Below, piece by piece: positions 40,604-48,825 of a stretch of DNA of 64,000 nucleotides. The position numbers and the translations under genes were made by a program. Source of the stretch: an uncultured Christensenella sp. (GTDB lineage: Bacteria; Bacillota; Clostridia; Christensenellales; Borkfalkiaceae). The notes under the pieces are model-generated. The model searched no databases, was not told where the DNA came from, and saw nothing but the letters and a program-made list of their open reading frames with translations. Numbering within the stretch: position 1 is the stretch's first letter; every line of letters begins with the position of its first letter. The stretch covers positions 1 through 64,000 of the forward strand of contig CAJKUC010000011.1 in assembly GCA_905203015.1 (NCBI GenBank). Direction: 5' to 3'.

Positions 40604-41785
40604 TTAAAAATTATCGTCTATATAATCTATGCATTTCCTGAACGCTGTAGGGAACGCCGTCTGCGCGGAAAGGGCCTCTTTCGTGTATTCTTCAAACGGA
40701 GAGGATTCCGCATTGACGAAAAACGCCGTCACGTTCCAGCGGATATGCGTGAAAATATGGGTATACTTTTTCAAGCCGAAGATTTTCGCGTTCTTCACGC
40801 CTTGATCGGAAATCAGCCGTTCCGCCATTTTTTTGCGTCCTTCGGGCGATTGTTTTTTGTCCGCGCCGGCGTCTGCCGCGGAAACGACGAACGACGGAAA
40901 TTCGTTCATCCCTTTCAGTACGCCGCTTTCACGTTTCCGCACGGAAAAGCCGTTCGGAGTACGGATGACGAACGTCCACACTTCGTCGGTGCGTTTTTCT
41001 TTTTTTTCGGGAAGCACCGGGAATTTTGCCTGTACGCCGTACTTTTTCGCCGTGCACAGCGAGGAGAGCGGACATTTATCGCAGGAATAAACGCGCGGCG
41101 TGCAGATCAGCGCGCCGAGTTCCATCAGGGATTGCGTGAAATCGGAACAGCCTTGCTTTGTTTCGGGATATACTTTTTGAAGCAGGTTTTTCAGCCGCGT
41201 TTTATAATTTTCGTCCGAAATATCCGTGCCGTCGGCGGCGAGGCGCGAGCATACGCGCAGAACGTTGCCGTCTACGGCGGGCGAAGGCAAGCCGAACGCG
41301 ATCGAGCGGATCGCGCCCACCGTGTAATCGCCGATCCCCGGCAGCGCGCGCAGGGCTTTTTCGTCGGAAGGAAATACGCCGCCGTACGTTTCCGTTACGA
41401 TTTTTGCCGTTTTCTGCATGTTCCGCGCGCGGGAATAGTAGCCGAGCCCTTCCCAGAGTTTCATCAGTTTGTCTTCTTCGCAATACGCAAGGTCTTCCAC
41501 TGCGGGCAGAGCGGATAAAAAGCGCAGGTAGTAATCGCGCGCCGCTTCCACGCGCGTTTGCTGTAACATGATTTCCGATACCCACACGCGATACGGCGTG
41601 GGATCGTGCCGCCACGGAAGATCGCGTTTATTGGCGTTAAACCAATCCGTGAGCGGCTTTACGATCGCGCCGAAGGGAAACTCTTCCGCCGTGAAGATCG
41701 CGCGATTTTCGGCGTTTGCGGGCGTTTCGTAAGGCTCGGCGGGCGATGACGCCGCCAAAGATAAAGATTGCGTTTCTTTTTTCAT
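40604..41785 (-). CDS. mutY: A/G-specific adenine DNA glycosylase MutY
   Basis: 393 residues. It removes A mispaired with 8-oxoG. The catalytic Glu lies in the helix WVSEIMLQQTRVEAARDYY. The helix-hairpin-helix is LPGIGDYTVGAIRSIAFG with the following Asp in PAVDGNVLRVCSR. The [4Fe-4S] ligands are in ICTPRVYSCDKCPLSSLC. The C-terminal NUDIX-like 8-oxoG recognition domain spans about 260-390. The first ~40 residues are a low-complexity extension. Upstream is the GH2 gene (100 nt gap), downstream the HNH gene. Confidence 0.95.
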   Translation of the reverse strand: MKKETQSLSLAASSPAEPYETPANAENRAIFTAEEFPFGAIVKPLTDWFNANKRDLPWRHDPTPYRVWVSEIMLQQTRVEAARDYYLRFLSALPAVEDLAYCEEDKLMKLWEGLGYYSRARNMQKTAKIVTETYGGVFPSDEKALRALPGIGDYTVGAIRSIAFGLPSPAVDGNVLRVCSRLAADGTDISDENYKTRLKNLLQKVYPETKQGCSDFTQSLMELGALICTPRVYSCDKCPLSSLCTAKKYGVQAKFPVLPEKKEKRTDEVWTFVIRTPNGFSVRKRESGVLKGMNEFPSFVVSAADAGADKKQSPEGRKKMAERLISDQGVKNAKIFGLKKYTHIFTHIRWNVTAFFVNAESSPFEEYTKEALSAQTAFPTAFRKCIDYIDDNF

Positions 41786-41884
41786 AGTCGTTTTGTCTGC
41801 GCTGCGGCAACACCCGGGAGCACCGCCGTTAAAAGAAGCCCTTCTTCCGCGAAAGTACGGAGGAAGGGAGATCGTGCGAAGAGT

Positions 41885-44740
41885 TCAGAAGAGGCGGAAC
41901 GTAAAGGCAAATTCGCCGTGCGCGGGAACTCTGTATTCTTCCGCCAGCACGGGACCGCAGGAATTGGATCCGACGCCTTCCGTCGCGCCGAGGAATACAT
42001 ACGTTTTTTGCGTGGAGCGGAGGGCGAAATCGTGCGTTTTTTCCGTCAGTTCGTCTACGGAATAAGGAATCGCGGAGAAATCGAAAGGTTCCTGCGCGAA
42101 GATCTGCATTTCGGGCAGTTTTACGCGCTCCGTTTGCGCGTGATTGCCGCTTTCCTGCGGTTTTATATAATGGTGATAGCCGTCTTTCGTTTTATACGAA
42201 TAAACGTCTTTCGCCGCCGCGGCAAGTGTGTCGCGGTAAGTTTCCTGGGGGCCGAAGCCGAAGTATCCGATCTTTTTATCCGATTTTTTCACGGCGAAGC
42301 GGAACCCCGTTGCGGGCAGACGCCGTATGCCGTCGCCGAATTTATAGGTAAGCCGTACGGTGAAGCCCTCTTCGGTCAGCGCGTAGGAAAGCGTATAATC
42401 GAGCACGCTTCTTCTGTATTCGGGAAGCATTTTTCCATGCAACGTAAGCGCGCCGTTTTTATATTCGCCGTTAAAACGCACTCTTTCGTTCGCATCGTAT
42501 ACGCCTTTCGCTTCCAGTTCGGCGCGAAGCCCCCTTTCGTTGTCGGTGGGGGCGCGGCGGACGGAGATTTTTATCGGTTCGGCGAGGTATTCTTTTTCGC
42601 CCGCTTTCACGGAAAGAAGATCTCCCGTTTTCCTGTCTACGGTGAGGGAAACATCGCCGCGTTTTAAAATATACGCAAAGTCGTTTTCGTAAAATTCCGC
42701 CGTGGCGGGCGCGGGAAGATCTGCCTTTTTGCTTTGCCGCAAAGGGATGAAATCGCCCGACGTAAAGCCTTCGCCGTCGGTGAAAGATACGCGCAGCCCG
42801 ACGAATTTATCGGCATATTCCTGCGTGAGATCGGGCGCGGCGAACGAGAATTTTTTCTTTTCGCCCGCAGGAATATCCACAAGGCGGCGCAGATAGGAAA
42901 CGCGTTTGCCGTCCGCTTTTATTTCCGCTTTCAGCGTGCCTTTCAGCGCTTTGAAAAAGTAGCGGTTTTTAACGGAAAGTTTGCCGTTTTTATAAGAAAA
43001 TTCCACGGGCTGATACACGTGCTTCATGCACAGCGTGCCCGCCTTTTCTTTCCGTTCGGGGGAAACGATTCCGTCGATGCAGAAATTGCCGTCGTGGAAT
43101 TTTTCCCCGAAATCTCCCCCGTAGAAGAATTTTCCGCCTTTTAAAATGCCGTGATCCGCCCATTCCCAGATAAAGCCGCCCATCAGGCGATCGGAAGAGC
43201 GGAACACTTTCCAGTAGTCTTCGAGATCTCCCGGGCCGTTGCCCATCGCATGGCAGTATTCGCAGTACACCATCGGGCGGGTTTCCCGCTTGTCTTTCAG
43301 GTATTCGTCTTTCATCCAGGAAGGCGCGGGATACATGCGGGATACGAGATCGATCGTATCGTCGTAGTACTCGTCTTTCGTATCGGCGAAATAATGCTGT
43401 TCATAGTGAACGAAACGCGTATCGTCGATCGCTTTTACGGCTTTCGCCGATTTCACGAAATCTTTGCCGTAATTCGATTCGTTGCCCAGCGACCATACGA
43501 TTACGGAAGGGCGGTTTTTATCGCGCCGCACCATCGTAACGGCGCGGGATACGATCGCGTTTTCGTATAAATCGGAATTTGCGAGTGCCTTGAAATCCGA
43601 CGAAGCCCATGTGCCGTCGGTCACGCTTGCGCCGTGCGCTTCTACGTCCGCTTCGTCGAATACGTAAATGCCGTATCTGTCGCACAGACGATAAAATTCG
43701 GGCATGTTCGGATAGTGCGACGTGCGGATGGCGTTCACGTGATATTTTTTCATCAGAATAATATCGTTTTCCGCGTCTCTGATCGAAATCGCCGCGCCTT
43801 TTTCCGGGTGAAATTCATGGCGGTTTACGCCGCAGAGTTTGATCGGCTTGCCGTTGAAATAAAACACGCCGTTTTCTATTTTCGTTTCGCGGAAGCCCGC
43901 TTCTTCGTAAATCGTTTCGTCGCCGCTTTCGATCGTGAGCGGATACAGATCGGGGATTTCCGCGCTCCAGAGGCGGGGATTTCCGATCGTGAAAAAGACG
44001 GCTTGCCCGGGCGCCGCTTCTTTCTTTTCGTTTTCAAAAGAAACGAAGCAGGTTCCGCCGCTCACGTTTTCAAACGATAACGTCCACGAGCCGTCGTCGT
44101 TCTTTTTCGTTCTGACGAAGTAATCTTCCACGGCGTTTTCGTCGCGGTATAAAACGTATACGCAGCCGAAAATGCCCGAAAAACGCCATTTGTCCTGATC
44201 TTCGAGATAGGAAGAGGCGTTCCATTTCAGAACGATCACGTCCAGCGTGTTCGCGCCTTTTTTTGCCGCCGATAAATCGAATTCCGTAAGGCGGTGCGTA
44301 ATCTGCGAATAGCCGAGGAGTTCTCCGTTTAAAAATACGTAAAAAGCGGAATCCACACCCTCGAATACGAGGCGGGGCTTTTTGCCGTTCACCGCGATAT
44401 CAACGGTGCGGCGGTAGTGAAAAACGGGGATATCCTTATCGATATACGGCGGATCGAACGGGAACGGATAACGGATATTCGTGTACTGCAAACGATCGTA
44501 CCCCTTCATCTGTACGCAGGAGGGCACGTCGATTTTGCCTTGCATCGTTTCGTTTAATTCGCAGTCTTCTATCCGTTCGTGCGCTTTGAAATCCCAGTCA
44601 CCGTTCAAAGATTGAAAACGGGAAGATTTTTCCCTGTCTTTATCGTAAGCGTCCGTTTTGTCGAACGGCGTGTAATAACACCGCGGAGGAAGCATTCCGA
44701 AATCTTCCGTTTTTTCCCATTCCCGATTATTTTTAAACAT
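41885..44740 (-). CDS. Beta-galactosidase, glycoside hydrolase family 2 (LacZ-like)
   Basis: 951 residues. Order of domains: sugar-binding jelly roll (MQGKIDVPSCVQMKGYDR, FEGVDSAFYVFLNGELLGYS), Ig-like domain, TIM barrel (LCGVNRHEFHPEKG, NAIRTSHYPNMPEFY), and the C-terminal Bgal_small_N domain. Acid/base Glu is in VWSLGNESNYG; nucleophile Glu is in VYCEYCHAMGNGPGD. No signal peptide; it cleaves terminal beta-galactose from imported oligosaccharides. ATG 44740 has GGAGAAAAAAG upstream; the longer frame is rejected. Confidence 0.95.
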   Translation of the reverse strand: MFKNNREWEKTEDFGMLPPRCYYTPFDKTDAYDKDREKSSRFQSLNGDWDFKAHERIEDCELNETMQGKIDVPSCVQMKGYDRLQYTNIRYPFPFDPPYIDKDIPVFHYRRTVDIAVNGKKPRLVFEGVDSAFYVFLNGELLGYSQITHRLTEFDLSAAKKGANTLDVIVLKWNASSYLEDQDKWRFSGIFGCVYVLYRDENAVEDYFVRTKKNDDGSWTLSFENVSGGTCFVSFENEKKEAAPGQAVFFTIGNPRLWSAEIPDLYPLTIESGDETIYEEAGFRETKIENGVFYFNGKPIKLCGVNRHEFHPEKGAAISIRDAENDIILMKKYHVNAIRTSHYPNMPEFYRLCDRYGIYVFDEADVEAHGASVTDGTWASSDFKALANSDLYENAIVSRAVTMVRRDKNRPSVIVWSLGNESNYGKDFVKSAKAVKAIDDTRFVHYEQHYFADTKDEYYDDTIDLVSRMYPAPSWMKDEYLKDKRETRPMVYCEYCHAMGNGPGDLEDYWKVFRSSDRLMGGFIWEWADHGILKGGKFFYGGDFGEKFHDGNFCIDGIVSPERKEKAGTLCMKHVYQPVEFSYKNGKLSVKNRYFFKALKGTLKAEIKADGKRVSYLRRLVDIPAGEKKKFSFAAPDLTQEYADKFVGLRVSFTDGEGFTSGDFIPLRQSKKADLPAPATAEFYENDFAYILKRGDVSLTVDRKTGDLLSVKAGEKEYLAEPIKISVRRAPTDNERGLRAELEAKGVYDANERVRFNGEYKNGALTLHGKMLPEYRRSVLDYTLSYALTEEGFTVRLTYKFGDGIRRLPATGFRFAVKKSDKKIGYFGFGPQETYRDTLAAAAKDVYSYKTKDGYHHYIKPQESGNHAQTERVKLPEMQIFAQEPFDFSAIPYSVDELTEKTHDFALRSTQKTYVFLGATEGVGSNSCGPVLAEEYRVPAHGEFAFTFRLF

Positions 44741-44908
44741 CTTTTTTCTCCTTGATAAGCAGGATGGCTGCCATGGGGCGAAAGTTTTTTCTTTCCCGCT
44801 GTTAGTATACGGAAAAGAAAAGGCGTTCCGCATTGCGTTTTTTGTCGTTTTTCGTAATATTTTAGCCGCGGAATATTTGCGGGAACAAACGATAATCGCC
44901 GATTTTTA

Positions 44909-46036
44909 TTATTTGCATTTTTCGGCGGCGATGTCGTTCTTTTCCGTGAGCCTTTTCACGTTTTCCCGCCCGATTTTGTAGGGGCGATCGAAACTGTTGT
45001 TTTTCAGCGCCGCCCGTTTCAGATCGGAAATATAAATTCTGTGTTCTTCGTTTTCGGGGTTGAAAAAGTGATTGTTGCTGAGAACGAATTTGCCGACGGG
45101 GCGATTTTTCGGCGCGGATTTTTCCGCGCCGTTTGCGGGAACGCACGCGGGAAAGTAGGCGACGGAATATTTATCTTCGTAGGCATTGCCGCAGCCGTCT
45201 ACCACGTTGTTTTCAAAAACCACTTTTTTTACGCAGAACGCGCCGTGCTTTCCGCCGAAATCTTTCGCGCACAGGGCCGCGCCGCCCGTTTTGAAGAAGG
45301 TGTTTCCCGCAACGAACGCTTTGCCGCGGCAGGCGTAATATACGCCTCTGCCCGCGTTTTCTCCCGCGCAGTTGTTCTTTGCCGTGAGATCGCATTTTTC
45401 TCCGCCGCGCACGTAAAGAAAATCTCCGCGCGCGGATTTTCCGCGTGCCGTACAGCCGTCTGCCACCGCTTTTCCCCGACAGTTTTCAAATCGGAAAAAT
45501 CCGTCGCATGCGCTGCCGTTTTCGGAAAGGGCACATTCCGTTTTTCGTATCGTTACGTCCTTTGAATCTTTCGCGAACACCGCCGTGCCGGAAAAACCCT
45601 TGAAGCGCATGTTTTCGAGAAGGACGGTATCGCAGTTTCCGATATATGCGCCCGTGCCTTTCGGGCAGATTTGTGCGGCGGTCTGCGGCGTTTTTTCGTC
45701 CGGCTTCGGGCAATGTGCCGTGCTGCCTGCCGTTTCGCAGCCGTCGCAGGCAAAATTCACCGTGAGATTTTTTACGCGGATATTTTTGCAGCCGATAAAA
45801 AGCAGCGGCGTTATATCGCCGTGAATTTTCAAAGCCGAGCCTCCGCCGTCGATCGTGACGTTTTTCTTTCCCGAAAGAAACACCGCCGCGCGGATCGCTT
45901 CGCCTTCCGATTCCGCCGTTTTTTCCGTTTCATAGATAAAGCAATCGTCGGCAAAGAGGTGATATTCCCTGCCGTGTTCGAGCACGAGTTTGCCCCCGTC
46001 CTTGATTTCCGAGATCAAATCGCTTAATTCGTTCAT
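44909..46036 (-). CDS. Right-handed parallel beta-helix protein, GH110-like N-terminus
   Basis: 375 residues without signal peptide. Repeating beta-helix turns such as KNVTIDGGGSALKIHG, KNIRVKNLTVNF, DTVLLENMRFKGF and KDVTIRKTECAL make up most of the protein. The N-terminal GGKLVLEHGREYHLF and GDITPLLFIGC resemble the start of alpha-1,3-galactosidases of family GH110, but the protein is shorter than those (about 600). Cys is unusually frequent. Function uncertain: a glycan hydrolase or lyase acting after import is a reasonable guess given GH2 next door. ATG 46036 follows GGGGAC; an upstream extended frame is rejected. Confidence 0.7.
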   Translation of the reverse strand: MNELSDLISEIKDGGKLVLEHGREYHLFADDCFIYETEKTAESEGEAIRAAVFLSGKKNVTIDGGGSALKIHGDITPLLFIGCKNIRVKNLTVNFACDGCETAGSTAHCPKPDEKTPQTAAQICPKGTGAYIGNCDTVLLENMRFKGFSGTAVFAKDSKDVTIRKTECALSENGSACDGFFRFENCRGKAVADGCTARGKSARGDFLYVRGGEKCDLTAKNNCAGENAGRGVYYACRGKAFVAGNTFFKTGGAALCAKDFGGKHGAFCVKKVVFENNVVDGCGNAYEDKYSVAYFPACVPANGAEKSAPKNRPVGKFVLSNNHFFNPENEEHRIYISDLKRAALKNNSFDRPYKIGRENVKRLTEKNDIAAEKCK

Positions 46037-46178
46037 TTCAGTCCCCGTTTGTTTTGATTTTATCGCACGATAGCGCCGTTTTTTTAAATCGCGGCGATAC
46101 GAAAATCGTCGCCGAAAAATAAAAAAGTCGCCGACGTGTGCGGTTTTGCCCGCTTCGGGCATTTCCCCGTCAGTGACA

Positions 46179-46208
46179 ATCATACCATATCGCAATGCGG
46201 TTTGTCAA
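46179..46208 (-). promoter_or_regulatory. Promoter of the beta-helix gene
   Basis: Minus-strand TTGACA (46203-46208), 18 nt, TATGAT (46179-46184). The ~110-nt leader contains GC-rich short repeats (GCGGCGATACG, CGTCGCCG). Confidence 0.65.
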
Positions 46209-46327
46209 TCTTTTGCCGCATTTTTTTCGTTTTTGCCTTTCTTTTTGCCGTATAATTCCGCCATATCGTCGCTTCGGAGCGCGGCGATACGGCGGTTTTA
46301 CGTCATATCGCGCTTTTTACGGCAAAA

Positions 46328-46864
46328 TCACTCGAACAGCGCCACCTTTTTTTCCTGCTGTTTCATGCAAAAGAGCGTGAGCGGCGTGCCTACGGCATAC
46401 ACCCAGATCGCTTCGGAAAGCGCCACTTCTCCGGCGACGGCGATATAGGCGGCGAACGTGAGTGATTCCGCGCCGCTTCCGCCGGACATCAGTACGATGA
46501 ACGGCACGGCGATCGCGTTGAAAAGCACGGGGAAGATGCCTCCGACGATGATTTTCAGCGCTTTGTTTTTAATGAGTTTTCCGCAGCCCCACGTACAGAG
46601 GGCGGCGAGAAGAGTGGCGAGTACCCCCAACGTTACATCGAAAACGACGAACGGGGAGAACAGGTTTGATAAAAAGCACCCCACCGTGAGCGCAAGTATC
46701 GCGTCCGGATAGAGGAGCGGCAACATGCACAAGCCTTCGGACGGGCGCACCTGCAACCCGCCGAAAAAAGAGAGATTGCCGAACGAAACGGTGAACGCGA
46801 CGTAAAGCGCGGCGATCACCCCCGAACGGCAAAGACGTTTTGCGGAAAAAGTTCCGTTTTTCAT
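46328..46864 (-). CDS. queT: QueT-type queuosine precursor (preQ1/preQ0) ECF transporter S component
   Basis: 178 residues with five to six helices. Family features: GVIAALYVAFTVSFGNLSFFGGLQVRPSEGLCMLPL at the N-terminus and GDVALSEAIWVYAVGTPL-like end (GEVALSEAIWVYAVG). QueT captures a queuosine precursor and works with the shared ECF energising module. A preQ1-I riboswitch lies directly upstream, which strongly supports the substrate. Translation start ATG 46864. Confidence 0.92.
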   Translation of the reverse strand: MKNGTFSAKRLCRSGVIAALYVAFTVSFGNLSFFGGLQVRPSEGLCMLPLLYPDAILALTVGCFLSNLFSPFVVFDVTLGVLATLLAALCTWGCGKLIKNKALKIIVGGIFPVLFNAIAVPFIVLMSGGSGAESLTFAAYIAVAGEVALSEAIWVYAVGTPLTLFCMKQQEKKVALFE

Positions 46865-46874
46865 ATTTGTTTTA

Positions 46875-46916
46875 CCTCGGTTTTTTTATTAGAAAGTGTT
46901 CTCCGAAAACCTTTCT
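46875..46916 (-). ncRNA. preQ1-I riboswitch controlling queT
   Basis: On the minus strand: P1 AGAAAG (46911-46916) pairs with CTTTCT (46891-46896). Loop L1 contains TTTCGG, which can pair with the downstream CCGAGG (46875-46880). An A-rich linker (AATAAAAAAA) lies between, as in preQ1-I aptamers. The pseudoknot strand CCGAGG overlaps the GAGGT Shine-Dalgarno of queT, so ligand binding should block translation. Confidence 0.8.
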
Positions 46917-46998
46917 TTCAATGGAATTAAAAGTGCGGGCGGCCGCCCCGCGCGGCGGTATGAGGAATGTGATTCATGCCGTATCGCCGTTATTTTTT

Positions 46999-47628
46999 TC
47001 AGCCGATGATTCCCCGTTTTTTCAAAGCGGAAAGCATCTGCGAAAACATCTCTTCGCGGCTCTTTCTGCCGTCGATCACGATAAAGCGATCAGCATTCTT
47101 TTTCGCCTGCTTTAAAAATCCTTCGTACACCCGTTCGTGAAACGCTTCGCCCGCAAGTTCCATACGATCGTTCTGATCCGCGCCGTGTTTGCGCAGGAAC
47201 GCTTCTTTCGGCGGAAGATCGATGAATACGGTGGCGTCGGGCGTGAAATTTCCGATCGCATAGGCGTTGATCGAAGCGACGAACCGATCGCCCAGCCCGC
47301 GCCCTTCGCCCTGATAAGCGAACGAAGAATCGTAGTACCTGTCGCAGATCACCAGTTTTCCCGCTTCCAGCGCGGGGGCAACGGTGTCGTGCAGATGCTG
47401 CACTCTTGCCGCGGCATAGAGAAGCGCTTCGCATTCGTCGGTCATTTCGGCGTTTTTACCGTCGAGAATGAGCGAGCGTATCGCTTCCGAAATTTTGCCT
47501 CCGCCCGGTTCGCGCGTGAAAACGTAATCGATTCCCGCGGTATCGAGATAGCCTTTCAGCATTTCCGTCTGCGTGGTTTTTCCGCAGCCGTCGCAGCCTT
47601 CCAGCGTAATGAATTTTCCTTTCGCCAT
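46999..47628 (-). CDS. tmk: Thymidylate kinase
   Basis: 209 residues, standard length. It phosphorylates dTMP to dTDP. Walker A is GCDGCGKTT (11-19), the DRY/DRX motif is ICDRYYDSSFAYQG, TREPGG binds the dTMP phosphate, and the lid region is around EAFHERVYEGF. It is essential for DNA synthesis. It lies between queT and an unknown exported protein on the same strand. Confidence 0.96.
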   Translation of the reverse strand: MAKGKFITLEGCDGCGKTTQTEMLKGYLDTAGIDYVFTREPGGGKISEAIRSLILDGKNAEMTDECEALLYAAARVQHLHDTVAPALEAGKLVICDRYYDSSFAYQGEGRGLGDRFVASINAYAIGNFTPDATVFIDLPPKEAFLRKHGADQNDRMELAGEAFHERVYEGFLKQAKKNADRFIVIDGRKSREEMFSQMLSALKKRGIIG

Positions 47629-47688
47629 CGTACGTATTCTCCCGCCCGCAGGGGCGCGTTTTATCTGTCTTTCGGGTTGCGCAGGGCT

Positions 47689-47719
47689 CGTTAATACTTG
47701 CGTTAATACTCGTTAATGC
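47689..47719. repeat. Three direct repeats CGTTAATAC / CGTTAATAC / CGTTAATGC
   Basis: Copies start at 47689, 47701 and 47711 (spacings 12 and 10) just upstream of tmk, between it and the end of the preceding gene. The spacing of about one helical turn is operator-like, but no regulator is known. Confidence 0.5.
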
Positions 47720-47742
47720 GCGTGCCGTTCCGCCGGTGTTGT

Positions 47743-48741
47743 TTATGCTGCCTGTTTTCGGCACGTTTCCACGATACGGCGGATAAACGCATAACTTTCG
47801 TAAATGCCGTATTCGTACTTTTCGCCGATTAAATCGAGTAGTACGAGTTGCATGTCTTTCGCCGTATAATTGCCGTCGGAATCCTGATAGGAAATCAAGT
47901 CTTTCAATCCCGGCATTTGCTGTTCGTCGGGGCAGAGGTTAATACTGAAATATCCCGTATATCCTTTCGTCTGATTGTTGCCGTAAGTAAGGTATACGGT
48001 GGTTTGTTCCAGCGCGATGATTCCTTCTTCGAGATAACCTTTCACCGCCAGATAGTTGTCGCGATAACTTTCGATTCTCGCCGTTTCGTCTTTTACGCCT
48101 TGCTCGATCTGCGCTTCTTTTTTATAACGTTTGTCTTTCTGGCTTTTTACTCTCGCGCGGAAATCGCTTTCCACCGTTTCCGCTCTGAGCGTATCGCCGT
48201 CCGCGATGTTTTCATAATAGCGGGATAAATAGGCTTCCGTTTTTGCGAAAAACGCTTCTTTCCCCGTACCTTCGCTTTCTTCCAGAACGGAAACGCCCGA
48301 ATACAGGCGCATTAACAGATCCTGCAGGTACGTGGGGGTGTATTCGCTTCCTTCCTCGTCTTTATACGTTGCGCCCGTTTTTTCGGCTTTGGAAACGAAA
48401 GCGACGTTGCCTTCCTGCACCGACGTGCGCGCTTCTAAAAGCGTGTACGCATTTTCGCCCGCCGAAGCAAGATCGAGTACGTTGGTCTCGATTACGTCGT
48501 ACGAAAAGCCTTTCGCCAGCCCCGTGCCCGATTTCGAGGTGACTCTCGACGAGAATTTCGACGTGGGCGACGTGCCGCAATACGCGTATACCGTAAACGT
48601 CTGCGCGGGATTCAGCCGCGACGCGGCGGTGGTGAAAATCAGGCTCCATAAAAAGATTCCCGCTACGATACAGGCGAGAATTTTTATCCAATCGTAAGAG
48701 AGCATCTGCCCGATACGTTTTTTGGTGATTCTTGCGTCCAT
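47743..48741 (-). CDS. Membrane-anchored extracytoplasmic protein of unknown function
   Basis: 332 residues. A short basic cytoplasmic N-terminus is followed by one membrane helix (WIKILACIVAGIFLWSLIFTTAA, about 18-40), then ~290 residues outside. The middle (about 150-225) is highly charged and probably coiled-coil (FRARVKSQKDKRYKKEAQIEQ). The C-terminal ~100 residues look folded (TVYLTYGNNQTKGYTGYFSINL). No family recognised. The one-helix plan and position between tmk and lysS suggest a housekeeping envelope role. ATG 48741 has GAGAGGG upstream. Confidence 0.65.
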   Translation of the reverse strand: MDARITKKRIGQMLSYDWIKILACIVAGIFLWSLIFTTAASRLNPAQTFTVYAYCGTSPTSKFSSRVTSKSGTGLAKGFSYDVIETNVLDLASAGENAYTLLEARTSVQEGNVAFVSKAEKTGATYKDEEGSEYTPTYLQDLLMRLYSGVSVLEESEGTGKEAFFAKTEAYLSRYYENIADGDTLRAETVESDFRARVKSQKDKRYKKEAQIEQGVKDETARIESYRDNYLAVKGYLEEGIIALEQTTVYLTYGNNQTKGYTGYFSINLCPDEQQMPGLKDLISYQDSDGNYTAKDMQLVLLDLIGEKYEYGIYESYAFIRRIVETCRKQAA

Positions 48742-48825
48742 AGTTTTCCCTCTCTGCGTTGATGACCCCCTGTTTTTGCGCGCGCAGGGCGCGCTTTTCC
48801 GGGGCGGGTGATAAAGCGAAAAAGA

